This document shows positions 33,118-41,989 of a DNA stretch of 64,000 nucleotides, piece by piece. Source of the DNA: an uncultured Ectothiorhodospiraceae bacterium (lineage in GTDB: Bacteria > Pseudomonadota > Gammaproteobacteria > UBA6429 > Thiohalophilaceae); the NCBI GenBank assembly GCA_947259575.1, contig CAMYMU010000046.1:124001-188000 (forward strand), read 5' to 3'. Each line of letters begins with the position of its first letter. Position 1 is the first letter of the stretch. The position numbers and the translations under genes are program-made. The notes below the pieces were generated by a model that was not told where the DNA came from, made no database searches, and worked only from the letters and a program-made list of their open reading frames with translations.

Positions 33118-33600
33118 GTCCTACTGGGCCGAGGTACTTTTCTTTGCTTGTCCAAAGAAAAGTACCCAAAAGAAATGACACCCCGTTGCGGGTGTAAGCC
33201 GTGAGTTTTCCTGTTTTTCGCCCTGTCCGGTTTTGATTCGCATCCCTGCTCAGCAAAACCGGGCTCGCCGTCCATGGCTAACTCACACACCCACACATGG
33301 GGGAATTTTTGCTCACATGAAGATTAGAGATTAATTCTTGGCAATTTCGCAATGAGCTCGCTAAGTGAAGTATCCCCTTGAGCTGCCATGAGAGGCGTTT
33401 GGCTAAACGCAGGTGAAACCCGAACGGGGCGAGGCAGGACGCCGAGCCTTTGTGATGAGCCATGGAGGGCGAATCACAAAGTTTCACTGAGTAAGCCAAT
33501 AAGCCTCGAATGATTGGCAAGCACAGGGGAAGAGTTTCTTTGCCTACTTTCTTGTCGATACAAGAAAGTAGGTCGCTCTCAGCGAGAGCGAAAAAACTCA
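33118..33600. repeat. Dispersed intergenic repeat module bounded by long hairpins
   Basis: Between queA and ppc. The left edge is a perfect hairpin with a 14-bp stem GGTACTTTTCTTTG / CAAAGAAAAGTACC (33133-33146, 33153-33166, loop CTTGTC). The right edge is a 12-bp hairpin CCTACTTTCTTG / CAAGAAAGTAGG (33543-33554, 33561-33572, loop TCGATA), followed by TCGCTCTC/GAGAGCGA (33573-33591). The interior is open in several frames but reads like the spurious proteins often predicted from intergenic repeats. The sequence type resembles repeats I recall from many gamma- and betaproteobacterial genomes. Only one copy is in this window, so copy number cannot be shown. Confidence 0.65.
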
Positions 33601-33631
33601 TATATTCGTAAAACGAAATGGAAATAAAATA

Positions 33632-36466
33632 CTAACCTGTATTCCGCATACCCGCTGCAATAGCATTAATGCTTCGCAGTAATGGATCCAACCAAACCTC
33701 TCGATCTTCTTCACTCACAGACTCATCACGATAACGTTGCAACAACATGAGTTGGATCTGGTTAAGCGGGTCAAGATATGGATTGCGTCGACTGAGTGAT
33801 AACGCAAGTTGGGGTGTCTCGGCCATAAGATAAGGCAGTTTTGAAATGGTTAAGACATTCTGCACAGTACGCTCGTGTTCATTGTGCATCTTTCTGTAGA
33901 CATCGGTGCCTGTCTTTTGATCCAGACACAGACTGACATAGGTCTGGGCTATGTGCATTTGTGCTTTGAACAGGGCCATCTGTGAATTACTCAATAGTGC
34001 CCTGAAAAAAGGCCACTGTTGGTACATCTCTTGTAATTTATGCAAGCGCTCTTGACTGTTGTTGGCCCACTTATGTAGTGCACTACCAATGCCATACCAG
34101 GCAGGCATGGTGTGGCGTGACTGTGCCCAGCCAAACACCCAACCAATGGCACGTACAGAACCTTTAGAGCGATCGCTCTTCTTGCGATGCGATGGACGCG
34201 AACCGATATTCATTAATGCGATTTCCGAGACCGGTGTCGCTTCATAGAAGTAGTCCAAAAATCCCGGAGTACGATCAGTCAGTTCACGGTATGTTTGCTC
34301 ACCCGTGTCGGCCAGTTCTTTCATGATCTGACAATATTCTTCATTCTGTTCTGATTCTGGCTTGATCAAGTTCTGGCTAGCTTTCAACAGGCCAGTCAAT
34401 CCGACGGTCAGCTCATAAATCGCTGTTTCCTGGTTACTATACTTATAGGACAGTACTTCACCCTGCTCAGTGAATTTGATCTCACCGTGTACCGTGCCCT
34501 CAGGCTGAGACAAAATAGCTTCGTGGGTAGGGCCGCCGCCACGACCGATAGTACCGCCTCGACCATGGAACAAACGACATTTAATCCCACGTGATTTAGT
34601 TAATGCAGTAATTTTTTGTTGCGCCTGATAAAGACTCCATGCCGAAGACAATATGCCACCGTCTTTACAGGAATCTGAATAACCCAGCATGACTTCCTGT
34701 CGATTACCAGATGCCTTAAGCAAGTCTGCATAAACTGCATTATCCAATAACTGAGTCATGACCGGTTCTATGTGGGCCAGATCATCGATGGTTTCAAATA
34801 ACGGCGATATGCGCACATGGCAGTACCAGTCTTTTCCGTTATAACCGGCTAGACCTGTTAGCCAGGCAAGGAACATGACTTCCATAACATGACTGGCTTC
34901 ATGGGTCATAGAAATAACGTAGTTACCAAATGCGTTCGGACTAACGACCTGACGCATACTCGCGATGACTCCAAAGATCTCAACGGTTTCTTTAGACATG
35001 TCGGCTAGTTGTTCTATGTCTAAGTCTGCTTTTGGTGCGGATAGAAATTTTGTCAGTGTGCTAAGGCGGTCTTCTTCTGAAAGTGATAAATAATCTGCAA
35101 CGCCTAATTGCTTGAGGACTTCAGAGACAGTCTGTGAATGAATCGTTGACTCTTGACGAATATCTAATTGCGTCAGGAAGAAACCAAAGGTCTCTGCCAA
35201 TCTAATCAGATCTTTAAGTTCACCATCGGCAACAATCGCATCGCCATGGCTGTTTAACGAATCACGAATCAAATACAGGTCATGTAATAGGCCCTGTTCA
35301 TTTTCATATCCACAGCCACCTTCAGCGGGCGTTTCACCATTCATGAGAATATCAATTTTCTCTAGCGAACACGCCAGGCGACTCATCATGATATAAAGCT
35401 TGCGGCGATATGGCTCCTGTTTAAAACGCTCAGGTTTTTTCGCGAAGGTCTCAGGCACTTCTTTTTCATCTTTAGCCAGACTCTGAGTAAAGGCCTCACT
35501 TGGCTGACACAGTTTGCTGGACTGAGTCAGTATGTGCGACAGCTTCAGTAAGCGCTTCTCATATTCATTCAAGATTTCCCGTGCCTGCAGACAAAGCGCC
35601 ATAACAGTAGTCTGGGGTTTAACAAAAGGATTACCGTCTCGGTCGCCACCTATCCAGGAACCAAAACGAATAAAGCTTGGTACTTTAACCGGCTCAGGGC
35701 TATCGGAATAAATACGCTCTACAGAACGCTCCACGTTGCGATAAACCTGAGGCACAGCCTTGAACAGGCTTTCCTTAAAAAAGTGCAGACCATTCTTAAC
35801 TTCATCAAGCACTTCGAGGCGACGCTCACGTACTTCGTTGGTCTTATAGAGAATCTGAACTTCCCTTTCGAGTTCAGAAACAGTTTGTTCTCGCTCAATA
35901 CGAGTGAGTCGAGTATTAAGCTTTTCACTGATTAAGAAAATACGGCGAACGGTATCCATCACTGTGCGACGCTTAGACTCTGTTGGATGAGCTGTAATGA
36001 CAGGTATATAGGCCATTTGATCAAATAGACTTTGTATTTGATCCTGAGTAACGTTCTGTTCTTTTAACTCACGCAGAGTTTTAACAAATGAACCATTCCA
36101 GGTTGGGCCAAAACGATCCACATCATTACGACGTTGCTTGAGACTATAGGATTCTTCAGCAATATTGACCAGACTAAAATAAATACTGAATGCACGCACA
36201 ACATGGCTCAATGATTCAGGGTCTAACGACTCGATCAATCGTGCCAGCTTGCGGCGCTTGGCCGGATCTTCCCCTTTACGCAGATTAATGTGCCCTTTGC
36301 GCAGTGCCTCGACCGCAGCAAACACCCTTTGCCCGGCCTGTTCGCTTAAAATTTTACCCAAAGTGTTACCAAACAGTTTTACCTGTTGGCGTAGTGGCTT
36401 ATCATTGACTGACGATGCGGGAATCTCAGTCTTGCTAGAGGGAAAAGTTTTAATTTCAGCGGTCAT
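33632..36466 (-). CDS. ppc: Phosphoenolpyruvate carboxylase
   Basis: About 944 residues from the ATG at 36466 (an in-frame TTG three codons upstream is less likely). Makes oxaloacetate from PEP and bicarbonate. Catalytic motifs: VITAHPTESKRR, GYSDSCKDGG, RLFHGRGGTIGRGGGPTHEA and the conserved C-terminal RNTG. Slightly longer than E. coli Ppc (883). No obvious ribosome binding site. Divergent from pgi. Confidence 0.97.
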   Translation of the reverse strand: MTAEIKTFPSSKTEIPASSVNDKPLRQQVKLFGNTLGKILSEQAGQRVFAAVEALRKGHINLRKGEDPAKRRKLARLIESLDPESLSHVVRAFSIYFSLVNIAEESYSLKQRRNDVDRFGPTWNGSFVKTLRELKEQNVTQDQIQSLFDQMAYIPVITAHPTESKRRTVMDTVRRIFLISEKLNTRLTRIEREQTVSELEREVQILYKTNEVRERRLEVLDEVKNGLHFFKESLFKAVPQVYRNVERSVERIYSDSPEPVKVPSFIRFGSWIGGDRDGNPFVKPQTTVMALCLQAREILNEYEKRLLKLSHILTQSSKLCQPSEAFTQSLAKDEKEVPETFAKKPERFKQEPYRRKLYIMMSRLACSLEKIDILMNGETPAEGGCGYENEQGLLHDLYLIRDSLNSHGDAIVADGELKDLIRLAETFGFFLTQLDIRQESTIHSQTVSEVLKQLGVADYLSLSEEDRLSTLTKFLSAPKADLDIEQLADMSKETVEIFGVIASMRQVVSPNAFGNYVISMTHEASHVMEVMFLAWLTGLAGYNGKDWYCHVRISPLFETIDDLAHIEPVMTQLLDNAVYADLLKASGNRQEVMLGYSDSCKDGGILSSAWSLYQAQQKITALTKSRGIKCRLFHGRGGTIGRGGGPTHEAILSQPEGTVHGEIKFTEQGEVLSYKYSNQETAIYELTVGLTGLLKASQNLIKPESEQNEEYCQIMKELADTGEQTYRELTDRTPGFLDYFYEATPVSEIALMNIGSRPSHRKKSDRSKGSVRAIGWVFGWAQSRHTMPAWYGIGSALHKWANNSQERLHKLQEMYQQWPFFRALLSNSQMALFKAQMHIAQTYVSLCLDQKTGTDVYRKMHNEHERTVQNVLTISKLPYLMAETPQLALSLSRRNPYLDPLNQIQLMLLQRYRDESVSEEDREVWLDPLLRSINAIAAGMRNTG

Positions 36467-36563
36467 GATTTTCAATATTTGGTCAAATAGAAGGCTTATT
36501 ATACAGAAATCAACATCGCTGTACCTCTTGACATCTATGAAATGATTAGGGATTTTGCTTGAT

Positions 36564-36578
36564 ATAACAGCATGTTAT
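36564..36578. promoter_or_regulatory. Inverted repeat in the ppc/pgi divergent promoter region
   Basis: Perfect 6-3-6 repeat ATAACA-gca-TGTTAT, 98 bases before ppc and 26 bases before pgi. Position fits an operator shared by the two genes or one controlling pgi; the binding protein is unknown. Confidence 0.4.
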
Positions 36579-36603
36579 TATTTCGAAAAGGATAAAGAAA
36601 GAT

Positions 36604-38256
36604 ATGTCGAAACTAACACAATCAACTGCCTGGCAGGCGCTAGAATCCCATTTCGAGGAGATTCGTGATCTCCATATGCGTGATCAGTTTGCCGAGGATC
36701 CCGAGCGATTTAGTCGCTTTTCGCTGCAGTTAGATGACTTGCTGTTCGATTTTTCCAAAAACCGCATAACTGATAAGACCGTAAAACTACTCTGTCAGCT
36801 TGCGGAGGACTGTCAGGTCCCCGCCTGGATAGAAAAAATGTTTGCCGGCGATTCGATCAACCACACCGAACAACGTGCGGTATTACACATTGCCCTACGT
36901 AATCGCAACAACCAGGCAATCAAGACCGATGGCCAGGACGTGATGCCCGATGTCAGAGCCATGCTCGACAAAATGCGTCAGTTCAGCGAGCAGATCCGCT
37001 CTCGTCAGTGGCGAGGGTACACCGAACAACCTATCACAGACATCGTCAATATTGGTGTTGGAGGCTCTGATCTCGGGCCGCTGATGGCTACCGAGGCATT
37101 GCGTCCCTACGCAATTCATGACTTGAACATGCACTTCGTCTCTAATGTCGATGAAAACCACATCAGTGATACTTTGGAGACACTCAAACCCGAAACCACG
37201 CTCTTCATTCTCGCATCAAAGAGTTTCACCACCAGTGATACTCTGGTAAATGCACATACAGCACGCAAATGGTTTTTGAAAACGGCTGCCGATAATGCCG
37301 CCATCGGCAAACACTTCGTGGCCGTTTCCAACAACACCGGCGCGGCTATCGATTTCGGCATTCAACCTGACAATATCTTTAAGATGTGGGATTGGGTAGG
37401 TGGTCGCTACTCGATGTGGTCTGCAGTCGGACTACCAATTGCGATTTCCATTGGCATGGATCACTTCGAGCAACTCCTGCAAGGCGCACATGAAATGGAT
37501 GAGCACTTCCGTACTGCGCCATTAGAGAAAAATATGCCGGTCATCCTGGCCCTGTTAGGTATCTGGTATAGCAACTTTTTCAAATCCCAGGCCTATGCCC
37601 TTCTTCCTTATGACCAACACCTAAGATACCTGCCAGATTATTTACGACAGGCAGATATGGAAAGTAATGGTAAGCGCATTGATCGCGATGGTAATGTGGT
37701 TGACTATGACACCGGCCCTATTGTATTTGGGCAATTAGGCATTACCGGTCAGCACGCGTTTTACCAGCTGATGCATCAGGGTACAAAACTTATCCCGGCA
37801 GACATCATTGCACCGATCAGCAATATGCAGTGCATCCGTGGCCACCACCGCTTGCTAATGGCCAATGTCTTTGCACAAGCCGAGGCCTTTATGCGCGGTA
37901 AGACTGAGGATGAAGCACGTGCCGAACTCAAAGCTGAGGGTCTTAACAAAGAGCTGATAGAGATACTCTTGCCTAACAAGATCTTCCCAGGCAATAAACC
38001 CACCAACACGCTACTGTTCAAAACCTTGAACCCGCTTTCACTGGGTCGCTTGATTTCCCTTTATGAACACAAAATTTTTGTCCAGGGCATCATTTGGAAC
38101 ATTAATTCATATGATCAATGGGGGGTTGAACTGGGTAAGCAATTGGCTAGTAATGTACTCGCAGAACTCGAAGACCATAATGAAGTGACATCCCATGACA
38201 GCTCAACCAATGGACTAATAAATTACTACAAACGTTCCCGCCCCCATAACGACTAG
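36604..38256 (+). CDS. pgi: Glucose-6-phosphate isomerase
   Basis: 550 residues. Interconverts glucose-6-P and fructose-6-P. Family signatures: VNIGVGGSDLGPLMATEAL, MWDWVGGRYSMWSAVGLP, and the C-terminal NSYDQWGVELGKQLA with Lys. AAGGATAAAGAAAG precedes the ATG. The stop codon lies inside a perfect 18-base palindrome. Confidence 0.97.
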   Translation: MSKLTQSTAWQALESHFEEIRDLHMRDQFAEDPERFSRFSLQLDDLLFDFSKNRITDKTVKLLCQLAEDCQVPAWIEKMFAGDSINHTEQRAVLHIALRNRNNQAIKTDGQDVMPDVRAMLDKMRQFSEQIRSRQWRGYTEQPITDIVNIGVGGSDLGPLMATEALRPYAIHDLNMHFVSNVDENHISDTLETLKPETTLFILASKSFTTSDTLVNAHTARKWFLKTAADNAAIGKHFVAVSNNTGAAIDFGIQPDNIFKMWDWVGGRYSMWSAVGLPIAISIGMDHFEQLLQGAHEMDEHFRTAPLEKNMPVILALLGIWYSNFFKSQAYALLPYDQHLRYLPDYLRQADMESNGKRIDRDGNVVDYDTGPIVFGQLGITGQHAFYQLMHQGTKLIPADIIAPISNMQCIRGHHRLLMANVFAQAEAFMRGKTEDEARAELKAEGLNKELIEILLPNKIFPGNKPTNTLLFKTLNPLSLGRLISLYEHKIFVQGIIWNINSYDQWGVELGKQLASNVLAELEDHNEVTSHDSSTNGLINYYKRSRPHND

Positions 38257-38263
38257 TCGTTAT
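38246..38263. repeat. Perfect 18-base palindrome over the pgi stop codon
   Basis: ATAACGACTAGTCGTTAT is self-complementary and contains the TAG stop of pgi. No T-run follows. It could be a short mRNA 3' hairpin or a site for a dimeric DNA-binding protein. Confidence 0.6.
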
Positions 38264-38310
38264 CTATACGAAAGCAATTCACTAAATTAGGGGAATCTGG
38301 ACATTTAAAG

Positions 38311-38324
38311 TGGTAGCCGAGGAC
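38311..38324 (-). repeat. Partial copy of the tRNA-Leu 3' end (14 bases)
   Basis: TGGTAGCCGAGGAC is identical to the first 14 bases of the intact tRNA-Leu gene at 38510 (its CCA end and 3' acceptor strand). The match stops sharply after that. Confidence 0.7.
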
Positions 38325-38391
38325 TTGGCCGCTTCGGGCATCCATGCACTTCAGTCGAGCTTAATCTATATCAAAAAATAAAGTTCAATTA

Positions 38392-38413
38392 TGGTAGCCG
38401 AGCCCGGAGTCGA
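38392..38413 (-). repeat. Partial copy of the tRNA-Leu 3' end (22 bases)
   Basis: Starting TGGTAGCCGAG, this 22-base stretch agrees with 38510-38531 at 20 positions, covering CCA end, acceptor 3' strand and part of the T-arm. Together with the copy at 38311 it shows that the tRNA 3' end is present three times within 220 bases. Confidence 0.75.
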
Positions 38414-38482
38414 CAGTTTTGTCTGGAACAAAACTGGACAGCCGTAGGCTGCCCGTAGGGTTCGGCACAGGGATGTGCCGAA
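38414..38482. repeat. Three consecutive hairpins between pgi and tRNA-Leu
   Basis: Hairpin 1: CAGTTTTGT-ctgga-ACAAAACTG (38414-38436). Hairpin 2: CAGCC-gta-GGCTG (38439-38451). Hairpin 3: TTCGGCACA-ggga-TGTGCCGAA (38461-38482). The 69-base segment is almost fully paired and lies directly after a tRNA 3'-end fragment. It may be a dispersed extragenic repeat or a small structured RNA. Confidence 0.55.
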
Positions 38483-38509
38483 TCAACCGTTACGGATATA
38501 GCTTTGACT

Positions 38510-38594
38510 TGGTAGCCGAGGACGGAGTCGAACCGTCACTTCCGAAGAAACAGCATTTTGAGTGCTGCGTGTCTACCAGTTCCACCACTCGGCC
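38510..38594 (-). tRNA. tRNA-Leu (anticodon CAA)
   Basis: 85 bases with encoded CCA. Read on the minus strand: acceptor GGCCGAG pairs with CTCGGCT (G1-U72 wobble, six Watson-Crick pairs), then the D-arm with GGTAGACACG typical of leucine tRNAs, anticodon stem CAGCA/TGCTG with loop CTCAAAA (anticodon CAA), a long class-II variable arm, and T-arm GACGG-TTCGACT-CCGTC. Decodes UUG. Confidence 0.95.
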
Positions 38595-38665
38595 AATGCG
38601 GCACGGATTATAGCAGGTAACCTATCACCCGTGACAATCTGAAAACTTCTGAGGGATTATATCTT

Positions 38666-39046
38666 CTAAGCTACCTGGACCGGGATCGTATTGCGCGTAT
38701 GCGAAATCCGGTTCTCTTCATCAAGATAAACCAGGGTAGGTTTAAAACTGGCTAGCTCGCGCTGATCAAGCTGAATGTAGGCGGCAATAATGATGACATC
38801 TTCAGGCTCAGCCTTATGTGCAGCGGCACCGTTGATTGAAATGATGCCGGAATTATCTTCTGCACGGATCGCGTAGGTCGTGAAACGCTCGCCATTGGTA
38901 ATGTTGTAGATCTCGATCTGCTGATATTCCCGAATCCCCGAGGTATCCAGCAAATGGCCATCAATGGCACACGAGCCCTCATATTCCAGTTCTGAGTGCG
39001 TAACATGGGCGCGGTGTAACTTTGTCTGAAGCATTGTTGCTAACAT
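38666..39046 (-). CDS. panD: Aspartate 1-decarboxylase
   Basis: 126 residues. Makes beta-alanine from aspartate; pyruvoyl enzyme self-cleaving between Gly24 and Ser25 in YEGSCAID. The N-terminus [20 protein letters not shown] matches the family. Supplies the second substrate of PanC, encoded next. Confidence 0.96.
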   Translation of the reverse strand: MLATMLQTKLHRAHVTHSELEYEGSCAIDGHLLDTSGIREYQQIEIYNITNGERFTTYAIRAEDNSGIISINGAAAHKAEPEDVIIIAAYIQLDQRELASFKPTLVYLDEENRISHTRNTIPVQVA

Positions 39047-39122
39047 TACCAGTCCTGCTTATTTATTGTTCAATCAGTGCTCTAATCCCGTAATTTTACC
39101 ATGCCAGCCGAGCTGTGCCAGT

Positions 39123-39968
39123 TCATACACGTAAATTATCGATTAATCGGGTCTTTCCAAGCCGTGCTGCTGCTAAAATAACCAGAGAATCTGTAGGATT
39201 TTCAGGTTCTTGCAGCGTCTCGCTCTGCCGGATAGCAACATAGTCGGGGGCAAAGCCCTTTTGTTCAAGCTGCATAATAGCCGCCTGTTCCAAATCGGCG
39301 ATCGCCATATTCTGCAGCAAGATACGCTCTCGTAGTTCGGACAAAACTGCGTACAAGCCAGCAGCTTGTTGCCGCTCCTGCTTAGTAAGGTGTTGATTAC
39401 GGGAACTCAAGGCCAGACCATCCCCTTCGCGAATGGTTGGCTCGCCGACAATCTCGATTGGAAGATTCAAATCATGCACCAACTGACGGATCACCAGGAG
39501 TTGTTGGAAGTCCTTCTCACCGAAGACGGCCAGATCGGGCTGCACGACATTAAATAGCTTGGTGACAATGGTTGCCACACCACGAAAGTGCCCAGGTCTG
39601 TGAGCGCCCTCCAGTTGAGTGGAGAGCCAGCTTGGAACCTCGACAAAACTGCTCTGCTCAATTCCATCGGGGTACATTGATTCATCATCCGGTGTGAACA
39701 CCAGATCAACCCCCAACTTTTCGAGTTTCTGCAAATCCTGCTTCAGGGTACGTGGGTAGTTAGTGAAATCATCACTTTCGCCAAATTGCATGGGATTCAC
39801 ATAAATGCTGACCACGACACGATCTGTATTTCGCTGCGCGGCCTTAACCAGACGTAAATGGCCTTCATGTAAATTACCCATGGTGGGCACAAAACCGATC
39901 CGATCTGAATTGCGCTGCCAGTCACGAACAACCGGCGTTACATCCCAACTTGAGTTAAGCACTTGCAT
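39123..39968 (-). CDS. panC: Pantothenate synthetase
   Basis: 281 residues. Joins pantoate and beta-alanine with ATP. HIGH-like region in VPTMGNLHEGHLRLV, YVNPMQF, FGEKDFQQL and GLALSSRNQHL. 15 bases downstream of panB. Confidence 0.96.
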   Translation of the reverse strand: MQVLNSSWDVTPVVRDWQRNSDRIGFVPTMGNLHEGHLRLVKAAQRNTDRVVVSIYVNPMQFGESDDFTNYPRTLKQDLQKLEKLGVDLVFTPDDESMYPDGIEQSSFVEVPSWLSTQLEGAHRPGHFRGVATIVTKLFNVVQPDLAVFGEKDFQQLLVIRQLVHDLNLPIEIVGEPTIREGDGLALSSRNQHLTKQERQQAAGLYAVLSELRERILLQNMAIADLEQAAIMQLEQKGFAPDYVAIRQSETLQEPENPTDSLVILAAARLGKTRLIDNLRV

Positions 39969-39983
39969 AATCGAGTATGGACG

Positions 39984-40823
39984 CTATTCGAAGGTGTGTT
40001 GGTCAGCGGGAAACTGTTTTTGTTTAACCGCCTGCACATATGCACGCACCGCAGCCTCGATACTGATCTCTCCTGTAAGATCAGCGATAAAATCTTTTGA
40101 GAATTTTGGCCGGTGCCCCATGGAAATCCCCAGCAAGTCATAAAGCACTAACACCTGTGAATCACAGTCACGGCCTGCACCGATACCAATGGTCGGAATT
40201 GAAAGTGTCTCGGTTATAGTTTTTGCCAGTGAAGCAGGAACACATTCGAGTAAGAGTAAGTCAGCCCCCGCATCTTGCATCGCCTTCGCATCATTCAACA
40301 TAGTCTGCGCGGCTTCTTTTTCACGACCCTGGACACGATAACCACCCAGCTTGTGAACGGATTGAGGTTGTAAACCCAGGTGCCCACAAACAGGTACACC
40401 ATGCTTGGCCAGATTTTCAACGACACGGATCGTATCACCCCCGCCTTCGAGTTTTACGATTTGTGCACCTCCTTCCTGCATGAGACGCGAGGCATTATCT
40501 AAGGCACGGCCCGGATCTGAAAAGCTCATAAAGGGCATGTCTGACATCAGCAGTGCATTGTTGCGCACCCGAGCAACTAAGGAGGTATGATAGACCATAT
40601 GATCAATAGTAACTGGCACAGTGGTTTCGTGCCCCTGCACAACCATACCAAGTGAGTCTCCGGTAAACAGAACTTCCACACCCGCATTTTCCAACACGGC
40701 TGCGAAACTGGCATCATAAACGGTCAGCACCACAAACTTTTCACCCGCCTGCTTCATCTTTTTCAGGGTATTGATCGTGATCGTCTGCATAGAATTGTCT
40801 GAACCGTAGGTAGGCTTACTCAT
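39984..40823 (-). CDS. panB: 3-methyl-2-oxobutanoate hydroxymethyltransferase
   Basis: 279 residues from the ATG at 40823, which has AGGA seven bases upstream; an internal ATG at 40790 fits the shortest family members. First step of pantothenate synthesis. TIM-barrel motifs LFTGDSLGMVVQGHETTVPVT (split) and GIGAGRDCDSQVLVLYD. Directly follows the nucleoside kinase gene by one base. Confidence 0.96.
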   Translation of the reverse strand: MSKPTYGSDNSMQTITINTLKKMKQAGEKFVVLTVYDASFAAVLENAGVEVLFTGDSLGMVVQGHETTVPVTIDHMVYHTSLVARVRNNALLMSDMPFMSFSDPGRALDNASRLMQEGGAQIVKLEGGGDTIRVVENLAKHGVPVCGHLGLQPQSVHKLGGYRVQGREKEAAQTMLNDAKAMQDAGADLLLLECVPASLAKTITETLSIPTIGIGAGRDCDSQVLVLYDLLGISMGHRPKFSKDFIADLTGEISIEAAVRAYVQAVKQKQFPADQHTFE

Positions 40824-40824
40824 T

Positions 40825-41472
40825 TTAAATTCCTAATGATGCAGGATTGAAATAACGTCGACCGCTTTGTGTCTTGTTAATCTGTTCTAATAGTAGTTGA
40901 TAGTCTGACTCGTTATTTACCAGATCCAGTTCAGCCGCGTTCACAATAAGTAATGGCGCTGCTGTATAGTCATAAAAAAAACGTGTATAAGATTCATTAA
41001 TTCGATCCAGGTAATCCGCATCCATATGTCGTTCATAATCACGGCCCCGTTTCGAGACACGTTTTACCAGCACATCAACTGGGGCCTGAAGGTACACGAC
41101 TAAATCAGGCGTCGGTGCATCGATCGTCACGTGTTCATATACCTGCTCATAAAGTTTGTATTCTTCATCGTCCAGCGTCATTTGTGCAAACAAGCGATCC
41201 TTTTCCATAATGAAGTCAGCCACATGTACCGGGCGAAACATATCTGCCTGGCGTAATTCCTGAAGTTGACGCGCACGTTGAAATAAAAAAAATAATTGTG
41301 TTTGTAGTGCTGCACTCTTTGGGTCCTGGTAAAACCGTTCGATGAACGGATTCTCATCGGCCCCTTCAAGCAAGAGGTCCGAACCAAAACTCTCAGCCAG
41401 ACGTTTGGCCAGGGTGGTCTTACCCACGCCAATTGGTCCTTCAACAACAATAAAATCCAACTCTGAGTTCAT
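40825..41472 (-). CDS. Deoxynucleoside kinase family protein (dCK/dGK type)
   Basis: 215 residues. P-loop VEGPIGVGKTTLAKRL, ENPFIERFY, the DRxF-type EKDRLFAQMTL and lid KRGRDYERHMDADYL. Phosphorylates deoxynucleosides; substrate preference cannot be read from sequence. Placed between folK and panB, as in many gammaproteobacteria. Overlaps the folK stop by 4 bases. Confidence 0.88.
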   Translation of the reverse strand: MNSELDFIVVEGPIGVGKTTLAKRLAESFGSDLLLEGADENPFIERFYQDPKSAALQTQLFFLFQRARQLQELRQADMFRPVHVADFIMEKDRLFAQMTLDDEEYKLYEQVYEHVTIDAPTPDLVVYLQAPVDVLVKRVSKRGRDYERHMDADYLDRINESYTRFFYDYTAAPLLIVNAAELDLVNNESDYQLLLEQINKTQSGRRYFNPASLGI

Positions 41473-41984
41473 GCGTCGTGTAGTCGCTCCAGTCCTTCAT
41501 CATCACAGCGCGCGATTAACTCCTGCAAAGAAACACTCTTTTGGGAATCGTGATCCGGGATAGACAGATCGGGCGCAATCTCCTGTAAAGGATACAGGAC
41601 GAAGCTACGTTCATGTAGCCCTGGATGCGGAATGATCAACCTTGCATGATTGATTATTTTATCATCAATTAATAAAACATCCAGATCAAGCGGTCGCGGT
41701 CCCCAACGCTCGCCATCTCTGACTCGCCCGTGCTGGCGTTCAATTGCCTGTAATTCATCCAATAGGTTAAGGGCATCGCGTTCTGTTTCTATAGCAAGAA
41801 CGGCATTGATGTAATCAGGCTGAGACGGAGGGGCCAATGGTGATGTCAGCGGCCTACTCTTATAAAGACCGGATGCCGTCAAAAAACGGCATTCACTGAG
41901 TATTCCAAGTTCGGCGATGGCTTGCCGGACATGTTGCAGCGGGTTATCAAGATTACTCCCGATACCTATATATATAGTCGCCAT
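41469..41984 (-). CDS. folK: 2-amino-4-hydroxy-6-hydroxymethyldihydropteridine pyrophosphokinase
   Basis: 171 residues. Pyrophosphorylates the pterin before folate assembly. Conserved YIGIGSNLDNPLQHVRQAI, RDGERWGPRPLDLDVLLID and IPHPGLHERSFVLYPL. Five bases after the pcnB stop. Confidence 0.96.
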   Translation of the reverse strand: MATIYIGIGSNLDNPLQHVRQAIAELGILSECRFLTASGLYKSRPLTSPLAPPSQPDYINAVLAIETERDALNLLDELQAIERQHGRVRDGERWGPRPLDLDVLLIDDKIINHARLIIPHPGLHERSFVLYPLQEIAPDLSIPDHDSQKSVSLQELIARCDDEGLERLHDA

Positions 41985-41989
41985 GATAC

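Noticed and set aside
33278-33601. 107-codon minus-strand frame downstream of ppc
   Set aside because: It spans the hairpins of the intergenic repeat and reads like the spurious proteins often predicted from such repeats; no ribosome binding site.
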